A stretch of 64,000 bases of DNA from UBA5018 sp947463165. Its GTDB lineage: Bacteria; Cyanobacteriota; Cyanobacteriia; PCC-6307; Cyanobiaceae. Below the pieces are notes generated by a model that saw only the letters and a list, made by a program, of their open reading frames with translations, was not told the origin of the DNA and made no database searches. The stretch's first letter is position 1. Every line of letters starts with the position of its first letter. Shown here in pieces: positions 40,618 to 49,550 of this stretch. A program made the translations under genes and the position numbers. The stretch is from the NCBI GenBank assembly GCA_943371245.1, contig CALRTY020000004.1, positions 169,717 through 233,716 on the forward strand, given 5' to 3'.

Positions 40618-42837
40618 ATGGCCAGCAAACATGCCCTGCTGATTGGCGTGAGCTCCTACGGCGAGGGGCTCACTCCCATCCCCAGCGCCCGGCTGGATGT
40701 GGAGGCCCTGGCCCAGGTGTTGCGGGATCCGCAGCTGGGGGGCTTTCCCCACGATCAAGTGGTGGTGCTGCAGGATCCCCAGCGCACACCGATGGAGCGG
40801 GCGGTGGCAGAGCTGTTTGCTAACCGCGATTCGGATGATTTGCTGCTGCTCTACTTTTCGGGCCACGGTTTTCGCGATAACCAGCGCCAGTTGTTGCTCA
40901 GCTGCAGTGAGTCGATTAATTCTAAGCAGGGCAAGCCGGAGCTTTATTCCACTGTGAGGGCTCGGGATGTGCAGGCTTATATGCAAGCGAGCAAATCGCA
41001 ACGCCAGCTGCTGATCCTCGATTGCTGTTTCAGCGGCGCCTTCGCCGATGGCATGGCCGCCAAAGACGACGGCGCCATCGACCTGGAGGCTTTTGGCGGC
41101 AAGGGCAAGGCGGTGCTCACCTCCTCTGCCTCAATTGAAACCTCCAGCGCCCCTGAGGCGGGCGATGGCCTTTCGATGTACACCCGCTTTTTGGTGGAAG
41201 GGATCAGCACCGGCGCTGCCGACCTCCAGAGACGGGGTTTTGTGGATGTTAAAGACCTGCATAATTACGTGGAATCCCGGTTGCAGGAGTTGGCACCGAC
41301 GATGTCGCCCCAATTGATTGCGACTGGTGCGGGCCGTGAAATCTGGTTGAGCAGAGTACCCCGCGATTCCAGGGTTGACTATCGCCAGAAAGTGGAGGAA
41401 CTTGCTAAAAGACGGCGAGGTGTGATCAATAAGGCTGGACGCATGATTCTGCAAAAAATGCGAGCAGATTTGCCCGAGTACGAACAGATCAGTGATGAAC
41501 AAGCCGAGCAGATTGAAGCGGAAGTGCTCGGGCCCTGGCGGGAGTATGCCAAGAAGTTGTCAGAGTTTGAGGCTCTGGTGGCTGAATTGGTAACAGAGGG
41601 CCAGGGCCTCCTATCTGCACTCGATTGGCAGGACCTACGCGATTTGCAGGCGCACGTTAGGCTGGCGGAGCCCGATGTGGAGGAGATACTCCGGCGGCAT
41701 GGCATTGATCCGGCTACTATTCTATTGTCTGCCGAAGAAATAGATAGACAGTTGGCAGAAATGGCAGCCCAAGTGAAGGTTAAAGCTGATGCTGAGCGAT
41801 TAGTGCGGGAGCAGGAGCAAGCGGAGCGTCAAGCTCGTGAACAGGAGGCCCAAGCCCAATCGAAGGCTAAAGCCGAGGCTGAGTGGTTAGCGAGAGAGCA
41901 AGCCCAAAAACGAAAAGAGCCAGAACTGCAATCGCTTTCCGTTTCTACTGCAGTTGTCGCGCAAGGAGCTCGCCAGGGTTTGAGGGGTTTGCTCGGGCCA
42001 AAATGGCGAATCGACAAGCGCACCTTGCAGGTGCAGGGCTACCGGGAGCGATTGGCCGTTGGGGTGGAGCTCACCATGGTGCAGATTCCGGCCGGCAGCT
42101 TTTTGATGGGTTCTCCCGCTGAGGAACCTGGGCGTTATGGCGGTGAAGGCCCCCAGCACCAGGTGCAATTGCAGGGGTTTTTCATGGCCCAGACGCCGAT
42201 CACCCAGGCCCAGTGGCAGGTGGTGGCGGGCTGGCAAAAGCTGCAGCCGGATCTCAACTTGGCGCCTTCTTATTTCAAGGGGCCGAATCGGCCCTTGGAG
42301 GGGGTGAGTTGGGAAGATGCGATCGAATTTTGCAATCGCCTCAGCCAGCGCACCGGCCGCTATTACAGCTTAGCCAGTGAGGCCCAGTGGGAATATGCCT
42401 GCCGAGCTGGCACCATTACGCCATTCCATTTCGGGGAAACGATTAGTCCGAAGCTGGCCAATTACAGTGGTGCTCAAGTTTACGGTGATGGCCCAAAGGG
42501 GCTTTATCGGGGAGAGACGACCGATGTGGCTACTTTTCCTGCCAATCCCTGGGGCCTCCACGACATGCATGGCAATGTGTGGGAGTGGTGCTTGGATCAA
42601 TGGCATAAAAATTATGATGGAATACCGCAAGATGGCAGCGCCTGGCTAGATTCAGATGAAAATAAAGATAAAAAAAGGCTGCTGCGCGGTGGCTCCTGGC
42701 TCGATCATCCCAGGAGCTGCCGCTCGGCCTCCCGCTCCCATCCCCTGCCCGGCAGCGTCTGCGGCCTCGTCGGTTTGCGTGTGGTCTGCCTCCCCCAGGG
42801 CTGTTCTTCTACCGCTGCGCGGAAGCCTGGCGGCTAG
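40618..42837 (+). CDS. Caspase-FGE fusion protein, copy 2
   Basis: A 739-residue paralogue of the 37777 protein with the same order: caspase (SKHALLIGVSSYGEGL; His in YFSGHGF; Cys in ILDCCFSGAF), helical middle, a longer charged coiled coil (about 380-430, EQEQAERQAREQEAQ), then FGE domain (PAGSFLMGSP, WEYACRAGT, HDMHGNVWEWC, LRGGSW, VGLRVVCLPQG). The C-terminus continues 12 residues past VCLPQ, where copy 1 stops. The variable 23-codon stretch lies just before VGLRVV. A recent duplication is suggested by near identity in the caspase domain. Confidence 0.88.
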   Translation: MASKHALLIGVSSYGEGLTPIPSARLDVEALAQVLRDPQLGGFPHDQVVVLQDPQRTPMERAVAELFANRDSDDLLLLYFSGHGFRDNQRQLLLSCSESINSKQGKPELYSTVRARDVQAYMQASKSQRQLLILDCCFSGAFADGMAAKDDGAIDLEAFGGKGKAVLTSSASIETSSAPEAGDGLSMYTRFLVEGISTGAADLQRRGFVDVKDLHNYVESRLQELAPTMSPQLIATGAGREIWLSRVPRDSRVDYRQKVEELAKRRRGVINKAGRMILQKMRADLPEYEQISDEQAEQIEAEVLGPWREYAKKLSEFEALVAELVTEGQGLLSALDWQDLRDLQAHVRLAEPDVEEILRRHGIDPATILLSAEEIDRQLAEMAAQVKVKADAERLVREQEQAERQAREQEAQAQSKAKAEAEWLAREQAQKRKEPELQSLSVSTAVVAQGARQGLRGLLGPKWRIDKRTLQVQGYRERLAVGVELTMVQIPAGSFLMGSPAEEPGRYGGEGPQHQVQLQGFFMAQTPITQAQWQVVAGWQKLQPDLNLAPSYFKGPNRPLEGVSWEDAIEFCNRLSQRTGRYYSLASEAQWEYACRAGTITPFHFGETISPKLANYSGAQVYGDGPKGLYRGETTDVATFPANPWGLHDMHGNVWEWCLDQWHKNYDGIPQDGSAWLDSDENKDKKRLLRGGSWLDHPRSCRSASRSHPLPGSVCGLVGLRVVCLPQGCSSTAARKPGG
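42700..42768 (+). other. Candidate DGR variable region 2
   Basis: This is the counterpart of 39811-39879. Codons here include CTC GAT CAT, AGC, TCC, TCC, CCC, GGC AGC GTC TGC GGC CTC where copy 1 has different NNC/NNT codons. Flanking LLRGGSW and VGLRVVCLP are conserved, so change is confined to the ligand-facing segment. Confidence 0.6.
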
Positions 42838-42884
42838 AGCGCTTAAACTCTTAATCTCTTAGCCCTTGGATTTTCTTAACCCTT

Positions 42885-42938
42885 GGCTGTTGGATTATGG
42901 CTGTTGGCTTATGGCTGTTCGTTTATGGCTGTTGCGGG
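42885..42938 (+). repeat. 14-bp GGCTGTT tandem repeat
   Basis: GGCTGTTGGATTAT, GGCTGTTGGCTTAT and GGCTGTTCGTTTAT follow each other exactly, then a partial GGCTGTTGCGGG. It lies between the second caspase gene and the convergent icd stop. Confidence 0.9.
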
Positions 42939-42965
42939 ATGGCGCCGTAAGGCGCCCGCAAAAAA

Positions 42966-44393
42966 TCATTCGAAACGAGCTACCACCGCCGCCGCGAAAC
43001 CGGAGCAACTCAGGGGGGCTACGGGAGGTTCCATTAGACGGGCCAGGTCGTAGGTGACTTCGCCGGCGGCGATGGCGGCGCTGAGGCCCTGGGTGATCAG
43101 GTCTGCAGCTTCCTGCCAGCCCATGAATTCGAGCATCATTACGCCGCTGAGGATCACGGAGCCGGGGTTGATGCGATCCAGGCCGGCGTGTTTGGGGGCG
43201 GTGCCATGGGTGGCTTCAAAAATGGCCGCCTTATCGCCGATGTTGGCGCCAGGGGCCATACCCAGGCCTCCTACAACTGCGGCGGCGGCATCGGAGATGT
43301 AGTCGCCGTTGAGGTTGAGGGTGGCGAGGATCGAATACTCCTGGGGCCGGGTTTGGATTTGTTGGAAGATGCTGTCGGCGATGCGGTCATCCACCAGCAC
43401 CATCTGGCGCCACTGGCCATTGCCGTGGCTGGCGCCGATGGCATCGATCACCCCCTGCACTTCTGAGCAAATAAACTGTTTCTTTTCGGGGGTGAGGGCG
43501 TCGTAGCCGGGTTCGATTTGACGGGCGTTGCCCTCCACACTCAGGCCCGGATCCCGCTCCAGGTTGTCGAGGATCCAGCTTTCGCGTTCGGTGATGCAAT
43601 CGGCGCGGAATTCGGTGGTGGCCAGCTCGTAGCCCCAGTCGCGGAAGGCCCCCTCGGTGAACTTCATGATGTTGCCCTTATGCACCAGGGTCACGTGGCG
43701 CTTATTTCCCTCCAGCCGCAGGGCGTGTTGGATCGCCTTGCGGATGTGGCGCTGGCTGCCGTTTTTGCTCACCGGTTTGATGCCGATGCCCGAACCCACC
43801 GGAATTTGACGGTTGCCGAGTTTGCCGTTGGCCGGAATTACCACCTCATTGAGATGTTTGATGAGATCGAGGCCCACGGGATCATTGGCCTCCCACTCGA
43901 TGCCCATATAGATATCTTCCGTGTTCTCGCGATACACGATCACATCTAAATCTTGAGGTCGCTTGTGGGGGCTGGGGGTGCCGGCGTAATAGCGGCAGGG
44001 CCTCACGCAGCAATACAGATCAAATATTTGGCGCAGGGCCACGTTCAGCGAGCGGATGCCGCCGCCGATCGGTGTGGTTAGCGGTCCCTTGATCGCCACG
44101 CCGTATTCCTCGATCGCGGTGAGGGTGTCTTGGGGCAAATATTGATAGGTGCCGTAGAGGTCGCAGGCCTCGTCGCCGGCATACACCTTGAACCACTCGA
44201 TGCGGCGCTCGCCGCCGTAGGCCTTGGCCACCGCCGCATCCAGCACCAGCTGGGTGGCGGGCCAGATGTCCACGCCGGTGCCGTCGCCGCGGATGAAGGG
44301 GATGATCGGATCGTTGGGCACCACCGGCTGGCCCTGCTCGAAACGGATGGCGGTGCCGCCGCTGGGGGCGGTGAGCTTCTCGTAGCTGGCCAT
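42966..44393 (-). CDS. icd: NADP-dependent isocitrate dehydrogenase
   Basis: Converts isocitrate to 2-oxoglutarate, the carbon skeleton for ammonium assimilation in cyanobacteria. The 475-residue homodimeric type has PFIRGDGTGVDIWPA, substrate-binding TTPIGGGIRSLNVALRQ with the phosphate-binding serine, catalytic YRENTEDIYMGIEW, VHKGNIMKFTEGAF, and the NADP segment ATHGTAPKHAGLD. The ATG at 44393 fits the conserved start. It is convergent with the caspase island. Confidence 0.96.
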   Translation of the reverse strand: MASYEKLTAPSGGTAIRFEQGQPVVPNDPIIPFIRGDGTGVDIWPATQLVLDAAVAKAYGGERRIEWFKVYAGDEACDLYGTYQYLPQDTLTAIEEYGVAIKGPLTTPIGGGIRSLNVALRQIFDLYCCVRPCRYYAGTPSPHKRPQDLDVIVYRENTEDIYMGIEWEANDPVGLDLIKHLNEVVIPANGKLGNRQIPVGSGIGIKPVSKNGSQRHIRKAIQHALRLEGNKRHVTLVHKGNIMKFTEGAFRDWGYELATTEFRADCITERESWILDNLERDPGLSVEGNARQIEPGYDALTPEKKQFICSEVQGVIDAIGASHGNGQWRQMVLVDDRIADSIFQQIQTRPQEYSILATLNLNGDYISDAAAAVVGGLGMAPGANIGDKAAIFEATHGTAPKHAGLDRINPGSVILSGVMMLEFMGWQEAADLITQGLSAAIAAGEVTYDLARLMEPPVAPLSCSGFAAAVVARFE

Positions 44394-44556
44394 GGGGCCC
44401 GGGCGCAGGGTGGTGGTGAATCAGCCTATGTCTGCGCTCAAGTGCGGAAAGTTATTGGTGATCGGCGCGGGGGCGGGTCGCTGTGCTGGGGCCTGCGGAT
44501 GTCGGCAACTGCCGATCGCCGTCGCGCTGCCCGCCAACTGGCCCCAACATGGGGGC

Positions 44557-45045
44557 ATGAATGCTGCCGACCAGGCTCGATCGCTGGAATTGGCCCAGGC
44601 CATCGCCTCGGTGGCGGCCCTGTTCCGAGAGCATTTTCCCGATGCCCGGGCCAACCTCAAGCCCTGGCGCGACGACCCCTACACCCGGGCCTACGGCGAG
44701 CCCGAAACCGTTGATCTGTCTTTCCACTTTCCCGGTTGGAGCCCCCGCATCCAGTGCCGCTCCGTGCTGGTGCAGCTGCGGCTGGCTGCGGCTCCGGGGG
44801 GCGGCGATGCCGCGGCCGGCCGGCCGCCATTGCTGGGGGTAAGCCTGCGGGGGCTCACCTACGCCGGGGAGCGCTGGTCGCTGGCCACGGTGGGAGATTG
44901 GCGGGCCAGCGGCCCCCACCCGCCCAGCCCGGCGGTGGAGGAGATCCTGCGGCTGTTCTGCCGCCAACTGTTCCAGCTGTTTGAGACGGCCGGCTGGGAC
45001 CGCGATGACGGCTCCGCTTCCGGGCCCGCTGCGGAAGCCGCCTGA
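44557..45045 (+). CDS. Conserved cyanobacterial hypothetical protein
   Basis: A 162-residue protein from ATG 44557. It has a helical N-terminus (SLELAQAIASVAALFREHFPDA), then NLKPWRDDPYTRAYGEPETVDLSFHFP and a beta-rich core with CRSVLVQLRL, LLGVSLRGLTYAGERW and a C-terminal FCRQLFQLFE helix. No named domain is recognised. It sits upstream of heme oxygenase on the same strand, which may hint at tetrapyrrole metabolism, but this is weak. Confidence 0.7.
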   Translation: MNAADQARSLELAQAIASVAALFREHFPDARANLKPWRDDPYTRAYGEPETVDLSFHFPGWSPRIQCRSVLVQLRLAAAPGGGDAAAGRPPLLGVSLRGLTYAGERWSLATVGDWRASGPHPPSPAVEEILRLFCRQLFQLFETAGWDRDDGSASGPAAEAA

Positions 45046-45134
45046 GTCAGCACGTAACCCTTCGCAATCTTGTCGCCTTTGTTGCGAATCCTCCCTTTAG
45101 TTTGGGTTATCTGCCCGTGCCGCACCGAGGACCG

Positions 45135-45848
45135 ATGTCTGTCGCCCTGGCTTCCCAGCTCCGTGAGGGAACGAAGAAGGCCCACACCATGGCCGAAAAC
45201 ACCGGCTTCGTGAGCTGCTTCCTCAAGGGGGTGGTGGACAAGGCCAGCTATCGCACCCTGGTGGCCGACCTCTGGTTTGTGTACTGCGCCATGGAGGAGG
45301 AGATCGGCCGGCTCGCCGATCACCCCGTGGTGGGTCAGATCAACTTCGCCGCCCTCAACCGCCGCGAATCGCTCGAACAGGACCTCGCCTTCTACTTCGG
45401 TGGTGACTGGCGCAGCTCGATCAAGGCCACCCCTGGAGCCCAGGCCTATGTGGCCCGCCTCCACAGCGTGGCTCAAGAGGCCCCCGAGCTGCTGGTGGGC
45501 CACCACTACACCCGTTACATCGGCGACCTCTCCGGCGGTCAGATCCTCAAGAAAATCGCCCAGAAGGCGATGAACCTGGGCGAGCACGACGGCCTGCGCT
45601 TCTACGAGTTCGACGCCATCGCCGACGAGAAGGCTTTCAAGGTCAACTACCGCGCCGTGCTCGACGGCCTGCCGATCGACCAGGCCACCGCCGATCGGAT
45701 CGTGGCGGAAGCCAACGAGGCTTTCCACTACAACATGAAGATGTTCCAGGAGCTGGAGGGCAATCTGATTGCCGCCATCGGCAAGGTGCTCTTCGGGTTC
45801 CTCACCAAGCGCCAGCGCTCCGGCAGCACCGAGGCCGTGCCCGCCTGA
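45135..45848 (+). CDS. ho1: Heme oxygenase (biliverdin-producing)
   Basis: Opens heme to biliverdin IX-alpha for phycobilin synthesis, using ferredoxin. The 237-residue soluble form has the proximal histidine in LREGTKKAHTMAENTGF and the distal helix LVGHHYTRYIGDLSGGQILK. The ATG at 45135 (MSVALASQL) begins the family domain. A perfect 16-base palindrome (GCACAGGGCCCTGTGC, 45885-45900) lies 36 bases after the stop. Confidence 0.96.
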   Translation: MSVALASQLREGTKKAHTMAENTGFVSCFLKGVVDKASYRTLVADLWFVYCAMEEEIGRLADHPVVGQINFAALNRRESLEQDLAFYFGGDWRSSIKATPGAQAYVARLHSVAQEAPELLVGHHYTRYIGDLSGGQILKKIAQKAMNLGEHDGLRFYEFDAIADEKAFKVNYRAVLDGLPIDQATADRIVAEANEAFHYNMKMFQELEGNLIAAIGKVLFGFLTKRQRSGSTEAVPA

Positions 45849-45884
45849 GGGTGAGGGCTGGCCTGGCTCCCGCGCAACCGCCTG

Positions 45885-45900
45885 GCACAGGGCCCTGTGC
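45885..45900. other. 16-bp perfect palindrome after ho1
   Basis: GCACAGGGCCCTGTGC reads the same on both strands. There is no T-tract, so an intrinsic terminator is not clear; it could be a protein-binding site. The rest of the 247-bp gap to the ABC gene shows nothing else. Confidence 0.4.
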
Positions 45901-46095
45901 AGGAGATCGCCGTCCACTGGACCCTCCTGATTGTTGAGGGGGGCATCGCCGTTGCGCTCGCCTTCCCTCCTGGCGCTGGGGATCGACCAGTGGCGGCCAC
46001 TTTTTTCGGCCATGTGGCGATCACTGAATTGACTGGCTGGCGGGGCGGCGGCCCTTCTTGGGGCACGGGTACGATTGCTGTAAAACCCTGATCAG

Positions 46096-47922
46096 ATGTT
46101 TCGCAAAAGCCAAACCTTCAAGAGTTTGGTGCGACTTCTGTCCCAATTGCCGCGTCGTCGTAAGCGGGCGCTGCTGCGTCTGGTACCCCTGGCGGTCCTC
46201 GTCGGTGTTGCCGATCTGGTGGTGGTGGCGTTGGTGGCCCGATTGTTCACCGTGGTCGTGGGTGAACCCAACCGGCCTGCGCTTCCCTGGCCTGCGCTTG
46301 TGCCGGAGAACCCGGTTTCAAAGGTATTGATCCTGGTGCTGGCCTTTATCACTGCCAGTTGGATCGCCTCCCTTTCCAAGTTGTTTCTGCGAGCCTGCCA
46401 GCTGCGTCTGAAGGCTTTGATTTGGCGCGATCTCTCGGAGATGGCGCAGGTAAAGCTGCTGGCCCAGCCCTATGAATTCTTTTTGGGTAGCACTAACGCC
46501 AATATCTCTACGACAGTGCTGATCAATATCTCCCGCGTCGCCGACATTGTGGTCTTGCCGGTGCTGCAGATCGTTAGCGGGGTGTTTGTGGTGTCTTTGC
46601 TGTCGATTGGTGTGCTTGCAGTGGGCAAGTTGCTTGCTGTGGGTCTGATCGTGAGCCTGGTCCTCGGCTACCTTCTGATCTCCACACTCATCACTCCTTT
46701 TCTTCGTTTTGCCGCCAGGCAGCGCATCACCTTGGAGGCTGAAACCAACAATGTGCTCTCGGAATCGATGCGTACGATTCTCGATGTTCAGCTCACTGGT
46801 TCTGAGCCCTATTTCGAGCAGCGCTATGCAGCCGCCGGGCGCAATTCCATCCCCTTCATCTGGAAGGCCGAGGTGTTACCAGAAACCCCACGCGCCTTGA
46901 TCGAGCCCCTTGGGATCACGATGATTTTCATGGCTGGGATCCTGCCCATCCTGTTTAATCCCGATCCATCTGGCCTAGTGAGGATCGTGCCGTTCCTGGC
47001 AACGGTGGCGATTGCTTCGCTCAAGCTGACGCCCCCGTTGCAGGACGCCTTCCGGTCGATCACCTCGCTACGCGCCGGCCTGCCTGATCTCAACGAAACT
47101 CTCAAATTGATCGATCTCCCCGATGGTCGTCTCACGCTTCGCTCTCCCGGCGTGCCCTCGCCATTGGGGGTTATGCCACGCCACAGCATTCGTCTCAACC
47201 ATATTAGCTATCGCTATCCCGGCTCAGAAGCCACGGTTATCGATGACCTATCACTCACGATTCCCGTAGGTGGTCGAGTTGCCTTCGTCGGGGCTACCGG
47301 TAGCGGTAAGACTACCGCCGCCAACCTGCTGCTCTGCTTGTTGCGTCCCAGCCAGGGAACTATGCAGCTCGATGGCATCGACGTGGAGGATATCGATGTG
47401 CCTGCCTGGCAAGCTAATTGCGCCTATGTGCCCCAGGCGATCACGCTCTTGAACAGCAATGTGCTGGAGAATATTGCCTTCGCCGAAGAGCCCGACAATG
47501 TGGATCAGGATCGTGTTTGGGATGCGCTACAAGCGGCTCAGCTGGCGGACATAGTTGCTGAGCTGCCGATGGGTCTCTATACCCCGATCGGTGATAATGG
47601 CATCCGGCTTTCTGGAGGCCAGCGTCAGAGGCTTGCCCTGGCGCGCGCTTTTTATCGCAATGCCAAGTTTCTCGTTCTGGATGAGGCAACCAGTGCTCTG
47701 GATAATCGCACCGAGTCTGAAGTAATGGATGCAATTGAGGTGATCGGGAGGCGCTGTACTTTGGTGGTGATCGCCCATCGGCTTTCTACAGTTGTCCGCT
47801 CTGATTTGATCTATGAGTTTGATCATGGGCGCATCCATTCCTCCGGCTCCTTCGAAGAACTGAAATCTAAGTCTAGGTCGTTTCACGAGCTTTGCTCGAT
47901 GGAGTTGAGTCAGTCTTCTTGA
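46096..47922 (+). CDS. ABC transporter, fused permease-ATPase (lipid/polysaccharide exporter type)
   Basis: A 608-residue half-transporter. The N-terminal membrane domain has about six helices (starting LVPLAVLVGVADLVVVALVA). The C-terminal ATPase has Walker A FVGATGSGKTTAANLLL, signature LSGGQRQRLALARAFY, Walker B FLVLDEATSALDN and the H-loop VIAHRLST. The MsbA-like arrangement next to glycosyltransferases suggests export of a lipid-linked glycan. It is followed by a glycosyltransferase 48 bases later, probably co-transcribed. Confidence 0.9.
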   Translation: MFRKSQTFKSLVRLLSQLPRRRKRALLRLVPLAVLVGVADLVVVALVARLFTVVVGEPNRPALPWPALVPENPVSKVLILVLAFITASWIASLSKLFLRACQLRLKALIWRDLSEMAQVKLLAQPYEFFLGSTNANISTTVLINISRVADIVVLPVLQIVSGVFVVSLLSIGVLAVGKLLAVGLIVSLVLGYLLISTLITPFLRFAARQRITLEAETNNVLSESMRTILDVQLTGSEPYFEQRYAAAGRNSIPFIWKAEVLPETPRALIEPLGITMIFMAGILPILFNPDPSGLVRIVPFLATVAIASLKLTPPLQDAFRSITSLRAGLPDLNETLKLIDLPDGRLTLRSPGVPSPLGVMPRHSIRLNHISYRYPGSEATVIDDLSLTIPVGGRVAFVGATGSGKTTAANLLLCLLRPSQGTMQLDGIDVEDIDVPAWQANCAYVPQAITLLNSNVLENIAFAEEPDNVDQDRVWDALQAAQLADIVAELPMGLYTPIGDNGIRLSGGQRQRLALARAFYRNAKFLVLDEATSALDNRTESEVMDAIEVIGRRCTLVVIAHRLSTVVRSDLIYEFDHGRIHSSGSFEELKSKSRSFHELCSMELSQSS

Positions 47923-47970
47923 TACATTATTTCGAAGACTTTGCCTCCCTTATTTCTTTGAAATAGCACG

Positions 47971-49359
47971 ATGAATCGCTCTATTATTGTCAATTCTGTT
48001 GAAGCCTTTCTTCCCAAGGGGACTGGAATCAAAACATTCAGCAGATCTCTGATTGCCGCCTTGGCTGGCTGCACCCCAAATTCTGTCAATCTACTGATTT
48101 CAACATCTTCAAAGAAGGCCAGTAATCCGATCGTAAGTTCCAATATAATTCATCAACATCGAAAGCTAGGTCGCCTCGAAAAACTTATTACAGCACTCAA
48201 AATCAAGACATCTTGTTTGCTTGAGCCTTCTTGGTTGCCATCCAAGGCTTTAATAAAGGAGGTGGAAGTGACTGATCCACTGCGTCTTCCAACCCTTGAA
48301 AAAGTCTACGGCGAACTCCTTGGCTTTGATCCGGGATTAAAAATAGATAGTTACGAGAAATGCTCCCATGGCTTTGTCTATGCAAGTCAGATATTTCAAA
48401 ATGCATTGCCGCGCTTTAAATTAAATCGTCGGCTTACCCATTTGCGGCTTCCAAGGAATATGCGGCTATCCGGTAATCCCGTATATTTTCACAGCCCACT
48501 GCCCTATCCCATTCTTCTTGATAAATGTGCAAATATTACAACTATTCATGATATTATCCCGATCACGCATTCGGCCCTCTGTTTGGATGACCCTGAGTAT
48601 TGGTACGATTTGGTTGCGTCTTTGCTGAGAAGTTGTGACGCTATTCACTGCATCAGTCATCACACTGCCCGTGGCGTCGAGAAGTTCTTTGGCTCCCAAG
48701 CCAGTTCTAAGTTATTTGTTGCACACCAACCAATAAATCTTGGCCACGTTACGCCTGAGTTTGAAGCTAACTCCCTGCTCGAATTGCGATCTAGCTACGA
48801 GAAGAGCCATGCTGGTCAGCGATACATTCTTCAAATCGGCGCTGTTGAACCAAAGAAAAATCATCAAACCACCATAGAAGCATTTCAATTGCTTCGGAAA
48901 GAATATCCTTCGCTTAGGCTTGTCGTTCTTGGGAAGTCTGGCTGGCTATCGGAGGATCTGTGCAACTATCTAGCAAGGGCAAGTCCGGAGGGCATTGAAT
49001 GGGTGCGTGCCGCCAGTTATGGAAGTCTGGTGCGATATCTTCGACACGCATCGGCAGTTGTTTTCCCCTCGATAGTCGAGGGTTGGGGCTTGCCCCCCTT
49101 GGAGGCAATGTCATATGGAGTGCCGGTGGTTGCCTCGCCGATAGAGCCTTGTAAGGAAGCCCTTGGCCAGGCCCCTCTCTATATGGATGATCCTTCCGAT
49201 GCCTGGTCCTTAGCTGAGCATCTTCGTAATATTCTTGCAAATGCTGATCTTGCCGCGGAACTGGTCTCAAATGGTTTCGCCAGGGCGAAGCTGTATTCAC
49301 ACTCCACTTTTGCCGCCCATCTTTCGGCAGCCTATGCTCAGATCCCTGCCAAGAACTGA
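47971..49359 (+). CDS. Glycosyltransferase, GT4-like
   Basis: A 462-residue GT-B glycosyltransferase. The second Rossmann domain carries ILQIGAVEPKKNHQTTIEAF and the nucleotide-sugar-binding EX7E-type segment VEGWGLPPLEAMSYGVPVVA. The donor and acceptor are unknown; context implies a surface polysaccharide. DNA here is clearly AT-richer than average for the window, a sign of transfer. A short in-frame coding-like stretch (AKLIRLYTRLVRLCVLLEQQ) follows the stop to about 49462 and may be debris. Confidence 0.85.
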   Translation: MNRSIIVNSVEAFLPKGTGIKTFSRSLIAALAGCTPNSVNLLISTSSKKASNPIVSSNIIHQHRKLGRLEKLITALKIKTSCLLEPSWLPSKALIKEVEVTDPLRLPTLEKVYGELLGFDPGLKIDSYEKCSHGFVYASQIFQNALPRFKLNRRLTHLRLPRNMRLSGNPVYFHSPLPYPILLDKCANITTIHDIIPITHSALCLDDPEYWYDLVASLLRSCDAIHCISHHTARGVEKFFGSQASSKLFVAHQPINLGHVTPEFEANSLLELRSSYEKSHAGQRYILQIGAVEPKKNHQTTIEAFQLLRKEYPSLRLVVLGKSGWLSEDLCNYLARASPEGIEWVRAASYGSLVRYLRHASAVVFPSIVEGWGLPPLEAMSYGVPVVASPIEPCKEALGQAPLYMDDPSDAWSLAEHLRNILANADLAAELVSNGFARAKLYSHSTFAAHLSAAYAQIPAKN

Positions 49360-49550
49360 GAGCATCAGCTAGGCCTTGCCAAGCTGATCCGCCTCTACAC
49401 CCGCCTGGTGAGGCTATGTGTGCTGCTTGAGCAGCAAGAGCACTGGCAGCCGGAGGGGCCTTGATCATCTTTGCTCGATAATTGTTTCGGCTTGTTGAGA
49501 GCCTCGCGTGATAGGCTAAGCTCATTTCTTACCTAGAAAGAAGCGTAGAG

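Noticed and set aside
39913..42965. A DGR template repeat or reverse transcriptase close to the variable regions
   Set aside because: No AAC-rich copy of the variable region and no reverse-transcriptase motifs (such as YADD-like) are seen in the spacer, the region before icd, or elsewhere in the window.
49360..49465. Coding-like stretch after the GT4 stop (LIRLYTRLVRLCVLLEQQ)
   Set aside because: In frame with the preceding gene after its stop codon but without a start or domain; too short to call a gene or a named remnant.
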